Source: Mesodorylaimus sp. YZB2_4 (lineage: Eukaryota; Nematoda; Enoplea; Dorylaimida; Dorylaimidae). From it: a stretch of 64,000 nt of DNA. A program made the position numbers and the translations under genes. The stretch covers positions 1-64,000 of the forward strand of contig JASANH010000053.1 in the NCBI GenBank assembly GCA_030248295.1. The letters are read 5' to 3'. The notes below the pieces were generated by a model. It had not been told where the DNA came from, did no database searches, and worked only from the letters and a program-made list of their open reading frames with translations. Positions 33,345 through 44,445 of this stretch are shown one piece after another. Positions within the stretch are counted from its first letter, which is position 1. The number at the start of each line of letters is the position of its first letter.

Positions 33345-36300
33345 TCTTGGACGATGTTAGTGCTCGCTGTTGTTAACGCAATTCCGGATACGGTATGGCA
33401 TTCGACGGCACGCCTACGTAATATCCCTAAGGCACGTTCGCTTATGTTTTCCATCTCCAAACTTGGAACAATAGGCCTGGCCGTGTCAAATCCTATGAGA
33501 CGAACCGTTTGAAGACGAAACTCGAGTTAGCGAAGGCAAACCTTACGCCTACGCTAGAATACGGTCGAAAAACCAGCCCCGGAAACCGTTTTGCCATTTC
33601 TCTCCTTTTTCTACTACGACCTCGGGGCAGTGTTGATCGTTTCGCTATGGACCGTATCCGGCATTGTCAAAGCGATTGAAGATTCCATACTCGCACCGGA
33701 AGTCGTCCATAAGCGGAGTTTTAGACAGTCGCTTTGCAAAGCTTTCTTCTGCTCTTGTGCGCATTACCTTTTGTGCAGGAGATGAAAACAGGTTCTGTAC
33801 ATTAGCCGGAGTTATCGGCACTTTCTCGGCCATTCGTTATAGAAGCAAGAAGAAAAATAGGTTTTTAGGCTGCCGGTAAATACCGTTAGGGAATGCGCTC
33901 TTTTGTACTGAAGGACTGATGGTACTCATAAAATGTGAACGGCCTTTCAATGGACTTGAGGCTGTTATCTATGCATGAGAGTCTACACTAATCACCTCGG
34001 ACTCGCCACCGGAAATCGGGGGGGGGGGGGGGGGGTATGATGTGATTGAATGACGTAGTGTTTTTCACCCGACTCATTCATAAACTTTTAGAATAGCGGA
34101 GGAAAAAACGCGTTGCTTATTTCATTAGACTGGCCTAAAAATATGACGCAAATGGTGAAAAGGAAATGATTGACGGATTTTGCTTTTGTCAGCAAGTTAT
34201 TTTTGAGACGGAGCGGCGATGGGGCGGATGTGTTAGTTTTGATCCATTGGGATGAGCGCTGTTTGCGATAGTTGCATCGTCAAATACTGGAAGCCAACGC
34301 AGAAGCAAAATAGGATTTTGGGAATTCGGAGTTTGCAGTGCGATAGGATAAAAAACAGATGGCACAGTGCAGAAAAAGAGCTGACTACACCTTGCTTTTA
34401 TCGTTCAAGCCTTCCATTATGAATGAAAAAAGTAGTTCTGAAAATACAGGGATATCCTTTGCGTCAACTCCGACTTGGTCAACGATTTTATCAAAAGAGA
34501 TGCCTGTATTTCTCTGACTTATGTAGTATGAGCCCGTTTCAGAAACAGCCACAGGCCCCGTTGGCAAAAAATTCTAATGCAGCTCCATGCTCCATACACT
34601 CAATTTATGAAAAAAAGCTTTTGGTTTTCTTCTGTTTTGTCTACTGAACATGGCCGCTTTCACCAAAAGTTTTCTGCAGACGTTTATATGATAAATTTGT
34701 TTCTCGCCCGGATAGTCACAACCAAAAATAATTTTTTGCTCTCTTGCTGGCACTTTGAAAAGAGCAGAAGCAGGCGTTAATTGGCGCGGAAAATCTAAAA
34801 TTGGGGCTGCGTAACCTATCCTTCAAAAATCCGATGCTAAATAAAAACATAAGCGATATTCTTTGGAAAGTTACTTGCTCAAAAGTTTTTTGTTTTATAC
34901 CGAAAACAGAAATTTCATTCGTCCTTTATTCGTTTTCTTGCTTTTTTCAATGTTTTCAATACGAAATCATGCAATTTTCCTTGCAAATGCCGTCAAAACT
35001 AACTCGGCAGTGCATTCTAGCCAGTGCACTCAGTTTCCGACGTCCCTGAAGACAATGCCTAATGAAGCGAAACGGGCCTTGTCAACTGACGACGGAGGTG
35101 TAGGCGGCGAGGGAGAATCTTTTGACAAAACTTGTTTTCAACATTCTTAACCCAAGTTGGTGTGGAATAGCGAATTTCGAGACCTCGGTCAAAGTGCTAG
35201 TCGCAGTTTCGTTCCGAAGCAAAAACTGTAGATACAAAACAGGAGACACAGCACGCGGTATGCCGAGCACGTGCCAACGCCTTGGGCAACACCAATGCAT
35301 GATGAATGGCCCGGCGTGACAGGGTTGAAGAATCACATCCTTTATACGGCGTAGGTGTAGATACTGGCATGGGTTGAACGTAATTTCCTAACCTGGATTC
35401 GTAAAAGTGGCCGATTGAAAAATTGGCGGAAAGGGATGGGACTGCATCGGACAAACAGTTGAAAGATGTCTATTAGTGTAGATAGGCATGTTTAGGACAC
35501 ATACCCTACACTAGCACCTAATACCCAGGCACTGGTGGATACCCGAATTGGAAATCTGATGTCTTCGCCTAATCGAATCAGCATGAATGTGTAAAAGATG
35601 CCTCCTGACGTGAGAGGCTAACGCATATCCACCAGGCCACAGGGCTGGCTGGTAGGGCCCTTGGGGTAGGAGTGGGTTACATAAGAGTCTGACTTCCACG
35701 CAGTGATCGACTGGCGGCGAGGTACCTAATCGTTTCGTACTGTCCCTTCAGCGACAAGAGTGACCTATAATCAAAAACTTCCTATACTATATCGTATCCA
35801 TTTTCTTAAAAAAAAAAAAAAAATAAAAAAAATTTTTAAAAAAAAGCCCGCATTGCTAGCACCAGCGTTTGCCGATGCAGTAAAACATAACCATGATCAA
35901 GAAGCAGACTGTGGTGCGAACAGTTGAAGGTACGAACTGATTGAATCGTAAAGCTTCAATATGCTATGATGCTCTTTTGCTCATCGTCGGATGGTTGAAA
36001 AAGGCTACAGTAGCGAAAACATTTGATGACCATATTTTTGTTAATCAGAAGCTCTTCCGCGGCTTCTATCCTAGTGCCAGATTCTTCCACGATTCCCTCC
36101 CCCCCAAATACCTGATCAGTTGGCGCAAGTATGTGGAACATGTACGAGAATTTAATGTATACGTCTGTGGTTGATTTGTTCCCCAAATTTGGTTGGGTGT
36201 TGCATTGAATATCACCAGCTGAATATGATCATCGCAAATCTCATCGCCAGCGCTTTATAGCATGATACAATAGACTAAAGTGCAAATGGTCAACATCAAC

Positions 36301-36740
36301 AAATGGATGACAGTCGCTCGTGTGCCGTCCAGGAGGAGGTTAGAGAGGAGGAGACAGGCCAATCGGTCCCTAGTTATATCCACTCTTTAAAAACCCCGCA
36401 TAAAAATCAAAGCTTTTCGCAGGCAAGCTCGGAGTGCGGCCGCTTATATCATGTTGATCTTGCGCGGATACTTTTATGCTGTTATTCTACAGTATTTCAA
36501 GGCCGGTGTGGTGTAAAAGAGGCGCAACGAGCTTGCCAGCGAGCAGCTTTATTTTAAGCACGATTTTAAAACTATGACTTCCGGTCGAGGTTTTTTCGTT
36601 TAAGCAATGGCTCGGCACATTTTACTGTACACATGCTGAAGAAATGCATGGAGATTTTTTTTAAATATGCCCCTCCATTTTACACAAAAGTACGAAGATG
36701 TATGACGTATGACATAGTGCGAAAAAGTGACCAGTTATAC
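33345..36740. other. Intergenic with homopolymer tracts and a 29-bp GPCR-derived segment
   Basis: No supported gene. An 18-base G tract is at 34018-34035 and an A-rich tract at 35809-35846. At 36262-36290 a 29-bp stretch starting CATGATACAATAGACTAAAG is identical to 36991-37019 inside the neighbouring GPCR coding sequence. Frames of 60-95 codons here look random. Confidence 0.5.
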
Positions 36741-36744
36741 ACAG

Positions 36745-37662
36745 TCACTGCCAATTATTCGACTGCCTAACTTGCACATTGGCCACAGGTGTCGCATCTC
36801 CATTAAACTTTTGAGTCAAATATTTGTAAGCCGTTTTCATTTCACGAAAAATAAATCGCCTCAAATTTCCATTGAAACACAAATACAAAACTGCGCAATC
36901 AGCATAATTTGCGGTCACTAATATTTGTAAAATAGTAAACACGCTATTGCCACAGAGAGTAGAATAAGCACAAACTTCAGCCCCCTCCAACATGATACAA
37001 TAGACTAAAGTGCAAATGGCGCATTGAATAAACAGACTTACCTCGTTTCTGTGCTGTTGGCGAAGCTCAGGCGTCATTATACTTTTCTTTATTTTTATAA
37101 TCCACCCAATCGACATGGCGTCGAAAATAATTTGTATGACCATAGCCAAGTGATTATTGATTATATCGAACCATTTCATGACGTCGGCGTGTGTTGAATT
37201 TTTTCCATGAAAATAGAAACCAGACTCAGGATCGGGTTTGATAATTGATGGTGCGAAAAAATATTGTGTATAAAATGTGTGGATTGCAATCCACATTGAT
37301 ACGATGATAAGAGTCATATTTCTTGGTTTGAACAAGGTTTTGCTTATTTCCGGTTTATAAAAATGGATCCAACGACTGAAAGATAGCATGACAAGCCAAC
37401 ATTCGCTTGTGTGCCCCCCAGCTGCATTGAGATAAGCGACCAGATATTTGAGAGCTGTGGACTGGCTGTTGGTAAGGACTATCAAACACGGGCCGACCAG
37501 TAAGCCCAGCAAAGCTTCGGCATCAGCGATAGCCAAATTGATCATGAATTTAAAAGTGGGATTCAAGGCAGGTTTGTTTTTCAGGATGGCTACAGCGATC
37601 AATATATTGAGGCATATGCAGAACAGACCTATTGTCAAAAGAATGATTTTAATGGTGGACAT
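36745..37662 (-). CDS. Seven-transmembrane chemoreceptor-like GPCR (305 aa, nematode Srx/Srsx type)
   Basis: A single open frame of 305 aa shows seven hydrophobic segments: TM1 near residues 5-27 (IILLTIGLFCICLNILIAVA), TM2 near 38-63 (FKFMINLAIADAEALLGLLV), TM3 around ECWLVMLSF, then TM4 (NMTLIIVSMWIAIHTFYTQY), TM5 (HLAMVIQIIFDAMSIGWII), TM6 (SLFIQCAICTLVYCIML) and TM7 (ILVTANYADCAVLYLCFNG). The TM2 NLAIADA motif is rhodopsin-like; the DRY position reads SRW. Overall length and layout fit nematode serpentine receptors, so a sensory or neuropeptide role is inferred. A GTAAGT inside the frame (AACGAG|GTAAGT, about 37037-37043) is unlikely to be used because coding similarity continues through TM6-TM7. 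No TATA box was seen. Confidence 0.85.
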   Translation of the reverse strand: MSTIKIILLTIGLFCICLNILIAVAILKNKPALNPTFKFMINLAIADAEALLGLLVGPCLIVLTNSQSTALKYLVAYLNAAGGHTSECWLVMLSFSRWIHFYKPEISKTLFKPRNMTLIIVSMWIAIHTFYTQYFFAPSIIKPDPESGFYFHGKNSTHADVMKWFDIINNHLAMVIQIIFDAMSIGWIIKIKKSIMTPELRQQHRNEVSLFIQCAICTLVYCIMLEGAEVCAYSTLCGNSVFTILQILVTANYADCAVLYLCFNGNLRRFIFREMKTAYKYLTQKFNGDATPVANVQVRQSNNWQ

Positions 37663-37664
37663 TA

Positions 37665-39310
37665 TGTTATTCTTAGGGGGCCTTAGACTTTATGATTTCT
37701 TTTAAATCCACCAAGGGAAAAAATTTAATGTTGTTCGAGAAGAAATGGAAAAAGGTCAGAGGAAACTGACCGTCTTACCGGGTTTAGTGACACCGAAGAT
37801 CACGAATTTAGGCATGGATCAACACATAAAACACCTGGCTTGAGAATTAGTTTTGAACATACGCACTAGAAAATAGTCAGCAAGAACTAGAAATTGATCG
37901 AAAAGGAGCATTCTGACGATGAGTTGCAGGTGCAAAACAGGTCTCATCTAGAAGAAGGCTTAAGGATGTCCGCTCGGAAGAAAGGGGTCTATTCTGGGCA
38001 ATTATCATAAAGTGAGATCTGTCTTCACATGGTACAGTACTTCACACAGATACACACTGTACATATGATTATAACACGAAAACTTCTTTTTCATCATGGT
38101 GACTTTCGGATTAACTTATACACGAAGAGTAGGTCGCCGTCGTGTTGATGACACAGATCCTAATTTATGCCAAGTCCATAAAAGGTAGCTGAATATTTAC
38201 CACTTTGAGACGGTCATAAAGGTGTTACAGTATGTGACAGAAACCTAGTTTGGCGAAAACTATTGACTGATTTTTTAAATTAATTAGCAGCTGAATAAAT
38301 GCCCTTTTACCCCAGAAATAAAATATTATACAGCAATTCGAGTCGAGACATTATGGAACAGGAAAGGCCCCTCATTCACAAGGATTTATCGGAAGAAATC
38401 GATATCCAAGATGAGCACGAACACACATTGAGGGAGGGGCGGGGAGGGAGCGGTCAATGCGAGTTGGGTTATGCTAGGTGTACCTAAGCCAAGGCTACGG
38501 TACATAAAATAGGATGCGTGCGCTACACCTTCAGTCGTCAGGAATACGGCATGATTGCAGTGGTACAGTCGACTTCGAAATGCATAGCCTAGAAACTAAG
38601 CGTTCTTATGCGATTAACAGATTTATTAATTATCCGAGACTACTGATAATTGCATAAAGGGATATGGTTTAGCAAATATGCCAATAGCCGATGACAAGAG
38701 CAGAAGTCATTTGAGAAAATCAGATATCTTCGGCTGAACATAAAGCAAATGTTGTCGTTTCGATCTTAACGTACTCTTAACAAGCATACCTACCTTCACT
38801 GGCCGATAAACTAGATGACAATGACTGATGTTCCGCGAAGCGAAACCTGTACTCTGTAGTACTAGTCATACTAGGGGTCACTAACAGCCTTCCTGTACTT
38901 TGCGATTATCCGAAGTGCTTTCATGTGATCTGATGCGATGGGGCCTGAAGTGCACTTTGCAATAAAACGATGTATGCTAACATCCGATTTGCAGTTATCA
39001 GATGACTCATGAAATATGCGGCTTTGAAAATAAGTCGAAGCTTGGAAAATAACTCGAATGATGGTTTTTTTGCTGGCACAACCGGCAATGGAGTGCTTTA
39101 ACAGTGTGAAAACCCCCTGCCTATCAACAGCCACATGAGTTGCCTGTTTATGTCAGCCACTCTGGAACTTATGCCCAGTAGGCCACAGTGACAGAGCATA
39201 ACATGGGCGGGAACCTTCTTTGTACAAAATTCGCGCCACCGCAGGAGGGACTAGGCGACAAATTTTCCTCCATCTATTTTGAATTCCTAACCCAAATGTG
39301 GGTGCGATAA
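37665..39310. other. Intergenic, no supported feature
   Basis: No frame longer than about 90 codons. A short plus-strand frame (38299-38487) reads MEQERPLIHKDLSEEIDIQD with no splice or family support. Nothing else is recognised. Confidence 0.4.
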
Positions 39311-40130
39311 AGTACTATTATTTCTAAAAAAATCTGTTAGCAGACAACGAAAAAGTAAGCCCAGCCACCCTACTCTAATTAAATGCAAGGCGAGACGAGG
39401 CTGGCTGGGCTCCCTCGGCGGCGTTCGTAGAAAAATTGGGATCAAACAGAATCGCCACACTGTTAATGATGAAAAGTGCAAAAGGGCGTCCCCTACCTCA
39501 GCCATTTCATTTAGGCAATAGAGAGATGGAAACACAAGGGCCGATGGTCGTTAGGGGCCATCCATAAAGGTCGACCGCAGCCTGGGGGGGGGGGGGGGTA
39601 GCGGCCAATGGTCAACCGCAGCAAGTTTTTAGACTTTTGATGACAAAAAAACACCTTTTATCTTCACCAGTAGTGCGCGTTCAAACCTTCAAAACTTTTT
39701 GTCTTCTCTTCTCCTTGGTCGTTCATTCTCGATAATGCAATTTCGGCTTCATCATGACTCTTATTCCCAACTGGAATGGCATCTGATCCGAAAGGGAAAA
39801 GTTGGGAGGCGATGGCGAAGCTGATTTAGGCGTTGATCCGCCTTTCTGGCCCGCAACCCTGACTGGGAGGCCGAGGTTCTATTCCGACGGAGGACGGCAG
39901 TTTAGTAGCTTGTCGTTGGCTTTGGACACCTGGCTCCGGGCGACACCACGTTACTGTCAAACGGCGGACGCCCACCCAAGGGGCAGAGAATTGGGAAACT
40001 GTCCTCAAACACAAGTCGAGATGGTCCCTAAGATAGCGATAAGCCCAAGCCCCTTCTCACCCAGTATGCCCTCGTGTTGAGGTGCCCCCAGTGAAGACAC
40101 AGGGAACCTGCCATGGGAGCTGGTCACCTC

Positions 40131-40726
40131 TAGGGATAGGTCGGGATTACCTTTTTCCAGGATCGAGATCAGGGCAAGCCCGATCGGGATCGGGATTTTT
40201 AGTTTGAGGTCGAACAGTTTGCACGCACGAAGGAGACGAGTCTACTTTTCAGACCAAAGCACAATTTAGTCATCCAGGTTTTTTTCAGGTCGAGTTTCAG
40301 TCGTCACAAATAAGCTGAAATTGATGAGTTCCGTATTTCCTCGAAATTCTCCCCGCGGGAGAAATTTTTTCAAATGGGTCCCAGACGGGGGAGAATAACA
40401 GAGGGGGCAGGATTTCCAGATGGGAGAGAATAAAGTTTAATCGGGGTCTAGACAGGGGAGAATAACCAGAGGGGGAAGATTTCGAGGAAATACGCTACAT
40501 TCGCAGTTTCGATACTCGTCCAGCAAGGTCAGCCTAGGCTAAGTAAAATTAGTGTTGCTATCTTTATCGATTTGAGCCGATGTTGCTGTTGCCTCTTAAT
40601 CGCCACTGCTTCATGGCAGATATGATGGATCAGAGTGTACCTGACATGCTCATGCATATCATAATTATTAGCAGAATCCCGATGCCTCAATGTCAGGACC
40701 AAGATTGGGATCCCAACCTATCCCTA
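40131..40726. mobile_element. hAT-like non-autonomous element with perfect 8-bp target duplication
   Basis: Termini TAGGGATAGGTCGGGAT and ATCCCAACCTATCCCTA form 17-bp TIRs with one mismatch. GTCACCTC flanks both sides (40123-40130 and 40727-40734), and removing the element restores the SINE sequence. An 8-bp duplication and a TAGGG tip are diagnostic of hAT. No transposase frame is present. A smaller MITE sits inside. Confidence 0.9.
40331..40494. mobile_element. MITE with CCGTATTTCCTCGAAAT ends (family Y), innermost insertion
   Basis: Ends CCGTATTTCCTCGAAAT and ATTTCGAGGAAATACG are inverted. The interior carries repeated GGGGGAGAATAACAGAGG-like blocks. The empty site is visible in the sister hAT copy at about 13940, where AAGCTGCAATTTAT runs straight to CATTTGCAGTTTCGATAC. 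Other copies lie at 58474-58625 (partial), 62276-62345 (partial) and 62987-63441. Confidence 0.85.
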
Positions 40727-41831
40727 GTCACCTCACAGCCGCGCCTATCATCTCATGACTGCTTGCCAGCTAATATGATTGAAAGTCCCGTAGAGAACTG
40801 AGCCGGCGCGGCCCAACCCGCAAAACTTTTAAAAAATATGGGGAAAAGTTGTGGGAAAAGTTTGTGGAGGCTTTTACAAAATAGAAATCCGCTCCATAAA
40901 TCAAAAAACGATTTGTCTTCGAAGGAGATGGCATCTTGTCGAGCTCAAGAAAGCGTAAGACGAAACATTTTACAAAACTGCGTTCTGAAGGGGGGGGGGT
41001 ATGGCTGAAGTGGTCGACCATTTTTGAGGGGGGTTCGCGATAAGTGGTCGGCATGCGGTCAGGGGGGGAGGGGGGTCAAAAAATCGAGATTTTGTGCGGT
41101 CGACCTTTATGGATGGCCCCTTATCGTTCTATTGCAGAACACTCCAGAACACAGAACACGCCCAAAGCTATCATCATGCTGGCTCCACAGAAGCTGAATT
41201 TCCTGTTCTAGTGTCGCTGGGTAGGTGCTACACATTCAGTACTCGTGCTGTCACGACAGATGCAACCTTACTGCAGCAAGTCCTCACATTTTCCGAAGTA
41301 AGTAAGGTCGAGGTAACAAAAGGGAATCGTATTCCAAAACTAGAAACTTCAGAACTTACTCCAAAATAGGGATAAGTATATTCATGTGGGTGTGCCTTTG
41401 GTGAAAAACAGAAAGAATAAAATCCCGCAGGGATTCGACCCCATGACTCCACGATGCACCGAGTACATCACGAGGCATGCATTGTGAGTGAGTGTGGGAG
41501 TTGGATTGTGACCGAGGCCTGAACATAACATAAACTCAGATATATCACATTAAATAAGTATAACGCACTAAAGCATGTCCGCCGAGAGAGCCCAGCCAAC
41601 CTCGTCTCGCCTTGCATTTGGTTAGAGCAGGGTGGCTGGGCTAACATTTTTGTTGTCATAGCAGATTTCTTTAGAAATAATGCGATTGGTATTAGTCGTG
41701 CTGGTAAGTACGTAGTTTTCTCTGTTGACCGGAATGGTCTGTTCAGCTCTTTCCTCTGGGTTACTGTGAACCACCATATTCGGCGCGTTGGTCGGCTCTA
41801 ATCTGTAAATCTCGTACCAATATCTGCATCT

Positions 41832-41853
41832 ACACACACACACACACACACAC
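41832..41853. repeat. (AC)11 microsatellite
   Basis: Eleven uninterrupted AC dinucleotides. Confidence 0.95.
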
Positions 41854-41976
41854 ATACCCTTATGCCTGTGATTAGATGTATTACTTTATGCTCACCCAAT
41901 CATAGGCAAAGTATACAGTGCATGCCAACAACTTTGCCTTTAATTACCAGAGGGCGATATCTGTAGCTAGGAGGAC

Positions 41977-42094
41977 CGACATTAGGCCGCAAGACACTAG
42001 GCCGCAGACATTAGGACGCGGACGTCAGGACGCAAGACAATAGGACGCGGCGACTTCAGGACGCAGACGTTAGGACGCGGACAATGGGACGCAG
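41977..42094. repeat. 14-16-bp minisatellite, eight copies
   Basis: Tandem variants of ATTAGGACGCGGAC occur (ATTAGGCCGCAAGAC, ACTAGGCCGCAGAC, GTCAGGACGCAAGAC and so on). Length varies by one or two bases between units. No coding role is seen. Confidence 0.85.
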
Positions 42095-42789
42095 CTCCTG
42101 CAGTCTTGTGACGATTCCCGCCACTTGGTCGTTTCCCCACCATAATTTTTTCCCTAATGTGCATGTGACATTACGACTTGGGTTGCAAAAGCCAGAACGT
42201 GTGTGATAGTATGTGTGCAGAGTGTTGTATGTGTTGCAGCGTAAAGTACAAGTTTGCTGCTGCAGCACATGTGCAAGGTGCTCAGGCTGCGTAGTTTTCG
42301 AACCCCTTGTCTATTTCAGAGAAGATATTTGACACGCTGCCAATACTAGTGTGAATGACTGTAAATGACCTGACGGCGCTGAGGCCAACATAAGGTTACA
42401 TGCACATATAAATATTGCATACCGTACACAAAACGTGAGTTCCGTGTTCTCACGCATTGTTGCGACGGGCAAGTACGCAATCTTTGCTGCCCAACGCTAA
42501 ATCGCTTCCCACAAGTCTGATGATTCGTCTTGTATCTGAGCCTTCATTGTCAGCGCCAAATAACTTAGTAAGATCGAGTGGTTGCGCCCAGCGTACTGTA
42601 CGTATCTATGGCCTGGGTATGTCCCGCGCTAAGGTGTCCCGAGTGCTTACTAGTGTGTACTTAGCTATTTCGTCCCTCCCTGATGCATCGCATCTTAAAC
42701 CCAGTCCCACCATTGCTCAGTGACCTACAGAAAACAAGTCGAGTGGTAGAGTGATTCAACGAAATAAAGATACATTTTCTGGGATAAAA

Positions 42790-42945
42790 AAGCACCACAC
42801 CCGTAGTTTGAATATATTGGCGCAAATTGGACTTTGGCTGGCCTGCGGCTTGCTCCACAATTGCGCCAGAAACCCGCTCTCTAAAGTTCGAGCAGTCACA
42901 AACAAGTGCCCCTAATCGCATCCTGCAGTTTGAGACATGTGGGAT
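42790..42945 (-). pseudogene. Ricin-type lectin gene fragment (decayed third copy)
   Basis: The minus strand encodes CSNFRERVSGAIVEQAAGQP and KSNLRQYIQTTG, which aligns with the C-terminal block of the intact gene at 43815-44445 (IREPFYGAIVEQSVCQPESS, LQQWRIENVDT). Flanking sequence has lost the reading context, and no start, splice signals or signal peptide remain. It is the most distal member of a tandem series with 43097-43573 and 43815-44445. Confidence 0.65.
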
Positions 42946-43096
42946 CACGCTAGTCTCCTCTAATTTTTTTTGAAAAAGAAATCAAAAGGCATAACAAAGA
43001 GGTGTCGAGTTTTATATCTTGGAGGGAGGTTAGGTCTTGCTGCCAGCGATCCTCTATCAAATCTGACTACATACGACAACTACCAGCATGTCTAAA

Positions 43097-43573
43097 TCAA
43101 ACTAATTCTAATTTCCAGTGCTGACTGATAGCGTCATCATTTTTAGAACTTTGCACCACCATTCGCCCCGGCGTTGGCGGCATATGAAATTGTGTATCCA
43201 AGGCCTTCCCGCTAAAATCGGCGATCAAAAAGCAATACCCACTTTCCATGCCGGCTTCATTCAAAGCGGGTTCAATCCGCCATTTTTGTGCCGGCGCGCC
43301 GCGACTTGGCGCTTGGACGATGGCGACGTTATCTTGGTAAGCGAAGTTGGCCACTTGCATGACCATGCCGCTGTGTTTCGCCTTGATTAGATATGCGAAA
43401 CCTTCTTTTTCGAATATGAATTTCTGATGCGGTTCGCCGCTGTATCTGTTTATACGAAGCACATCGTAGGGTTGATCACGCTTGGTCGAAGCACCCGACA
43501 CTTGCAAGGCTTGCGAATCGCCGCTCTGACGACTCAAAATTATGTAGGACGCGTCCGGTAATACTCTACATGT
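43097..43573 (-). CDS. Ricin B-type beta-trefoil protein, terminal exon (158 codons)
   Basis: The exon opens after GATTTCAG in phase 0 (TCRVLPDASYIILSRQSGDS) and ends at a stop. Trefoil repeats are clear: QKFIFEKEGFAYLIKAKHSG, then NVAIVQAPSRGAPAQKWRIE, then GYCFLIADFSGKALDTQ and a final ISQHWKLELV. QKW/QHW positions fit RICIN-domain family usage (carbohydrate-binding lectin fold). No first exon with a signal peptide was found between this exon and the upstream ricin gene that stops at 43815, so this may be the second half of an alternatively spliced longer gene, or a truncated tandem copy. Confidence 0.6.
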   Translation of the reverse strand, partial: TCRVLPDASYIILSRQSGDSQALQVSGASTKRDQPYDVLRINRYSGEPHQKFIFEKEGFAYLIKAKHSGMVMQVANFAYQDNVAIVQAPSRGAPAQKWRIEPALNEAGMESGYCFLIADFSGKALDTQFHMPPTPGRMVVQSSKNDDAISQHWKLELV

Positions 43574-43814
43574 CTGAAATCAGCGATGCTGTAAATACTT
43601 TTTTCTGTGTGGTTCACAAATCCTCTGCATGCCGCAGCTCTGTAACTCACAGCGTGTTTGGTAAAGATTAGGATGGAGTGCGATTTTCAAATTTTGGCAT
43701 TCTCGCGCGCTAAACGATTGAAATCCACCTCGAATCAGGGGTAAAGACCCAATTCAAAATGCAGGCAGTCTTTTGCAGGTGGGGCTGAACCCAAGGATTT
43801 ATGTACAATGCCTG

Positions 43815-44445
43815 CTAAGTTGCTGCTGAAGAATTGCTGGAAAACTGATACAAAAAGTCATCATACGATACCGTATCAACATTTTCAATCCGCCATTGCT
43901 GCAAGCTGGACTCAGGCTGGCACACGGATTGTTCCACAATAGCGCCATAAAATGGTTCTCTAATCTTCAAGCACAATCCCGAATGGCCCACAAGGATCAG
44001 CATTCGATCATTCGTCAGATCCACAAACTTGAAAACAGCATTAGACTGTGTAGCATGCTGCCATTCGTGCAATGAAGCCCCTTCGTCCAGTGAAGCGTAA
44101 TTGATCTGCGTATATCGGCCATTACTGCCAACATTTTTCATGTAGAAGACATCGTTTCGGGCAGAGCCCGCGACAGGTTCGAATTTAAAGTGTTGCTTCG
44201 ACGAACCTACATAAGGCCGCACCACGTAGGGTTTGTTATCAGGGTCTGGGTCATTCGTGTCCAAGGTGAGAGCATGGTTTGTGTAAACGTTGATGATACG
44301 GTATGTGATCGAGAAAGATGGAATTTCTCCTGCGAGCTAAAAGAATTGTGAAAAATTAAGATTTCGGTTTGAAAAGAGAACTTACTTGTGTGTTTACAAC
44401 GTTGATGGAAATTGCAACGAAAAGAAACAAGGTTATACTCGCCAT
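43815..44445 (-). CDS. Secreted ricin B-type beta-trefoil lectin-like protein (193 aa)
   Basis: Exon 1 (44445-44386) encodes the signal peptide MASITLFLFVAISINVVNTQ and ends CAA|GTAAGT. Exon 2 (44336-43815) starts after CTTTTAG in phase 0 with LAGEIPSFSITYRIINVYTN. The mature protein is one beta-trefoil of RICIN type: YVVRPYVGSSKQHFKFEPV, then ASLHEWQHATQSNAVFKFVD, then CLKIREPFYGAIVEQSVCQP and SSLQQWRIENVD. Lectins of this fold bind galactose-type sugars in many animals; whether the binding residues are intact is not certain from sequence alone. A possible TATA box and non-coding first exon lie upstream near 44934. Confidence 0.82.

Larger units (their letters stand above)
39815..40830 (+). 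mobile_element. SINE family S1, diverged copy interrupted by a hAT element
   Basis: The flanks of the hAT insertion join into the tail of the full-length SINE at 60186-60638: AGTATGCCCTCGTG, GAGCTGGTCACCTC, CCTATCATCTCATGACTG and GCGGCCCAACCCGCAAAAC all align. A B-box-like GAGGTTCTATTCC is at about 39873. The 5' limit is uncertain. Confidence 0.7.
39554..41120. mobile_element. Element B, 26-bp perfect TIRs, TTA target duplication
   Basis: The ends GGGGCCATCCATAAAGGTCG and CGACCTTTATGGATGGCCCC (26 bp perfect, continuing ACCGCA/TGCGGT) are flanked by TTA on both sides (39551-39553 and 41121-41123). A 3-bp TWA duplication is typical of PIF/Harbinger elements, but no transposase is present, so the class is inferred. 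The original element was about 550 bp; the rest is a SINE copy with further insertions. Confidence 0.8.
39317..41685. mobile_element. Outer long-TIR element (family X), host of a five-level nest
   Basis: The left end 39317-39423 (ATTATTTCTAAAAAAATCTG ... GGCTGGCTGGGCTCCCTCGG) is the reverse complement of 41579-41685. The arms share GCCCAGCCACCCT and AAATGCAAGGCGAGACGAGG. Element B is inserted inside. A relative at 61227-62009 has the same architecture (TCTGTTATGACAGAC near the tip, then a GACCAGCC...GGCTGGTC hairpin arm). No transposase is encoded. Confidence 0.8.

Noticed and set aside
37030-37045. Intron within the GPCR at a GTAAGT site
   Set aside because: The frame continues into clear TM6 and TM7 segments, so the site is taken as coding sequence.
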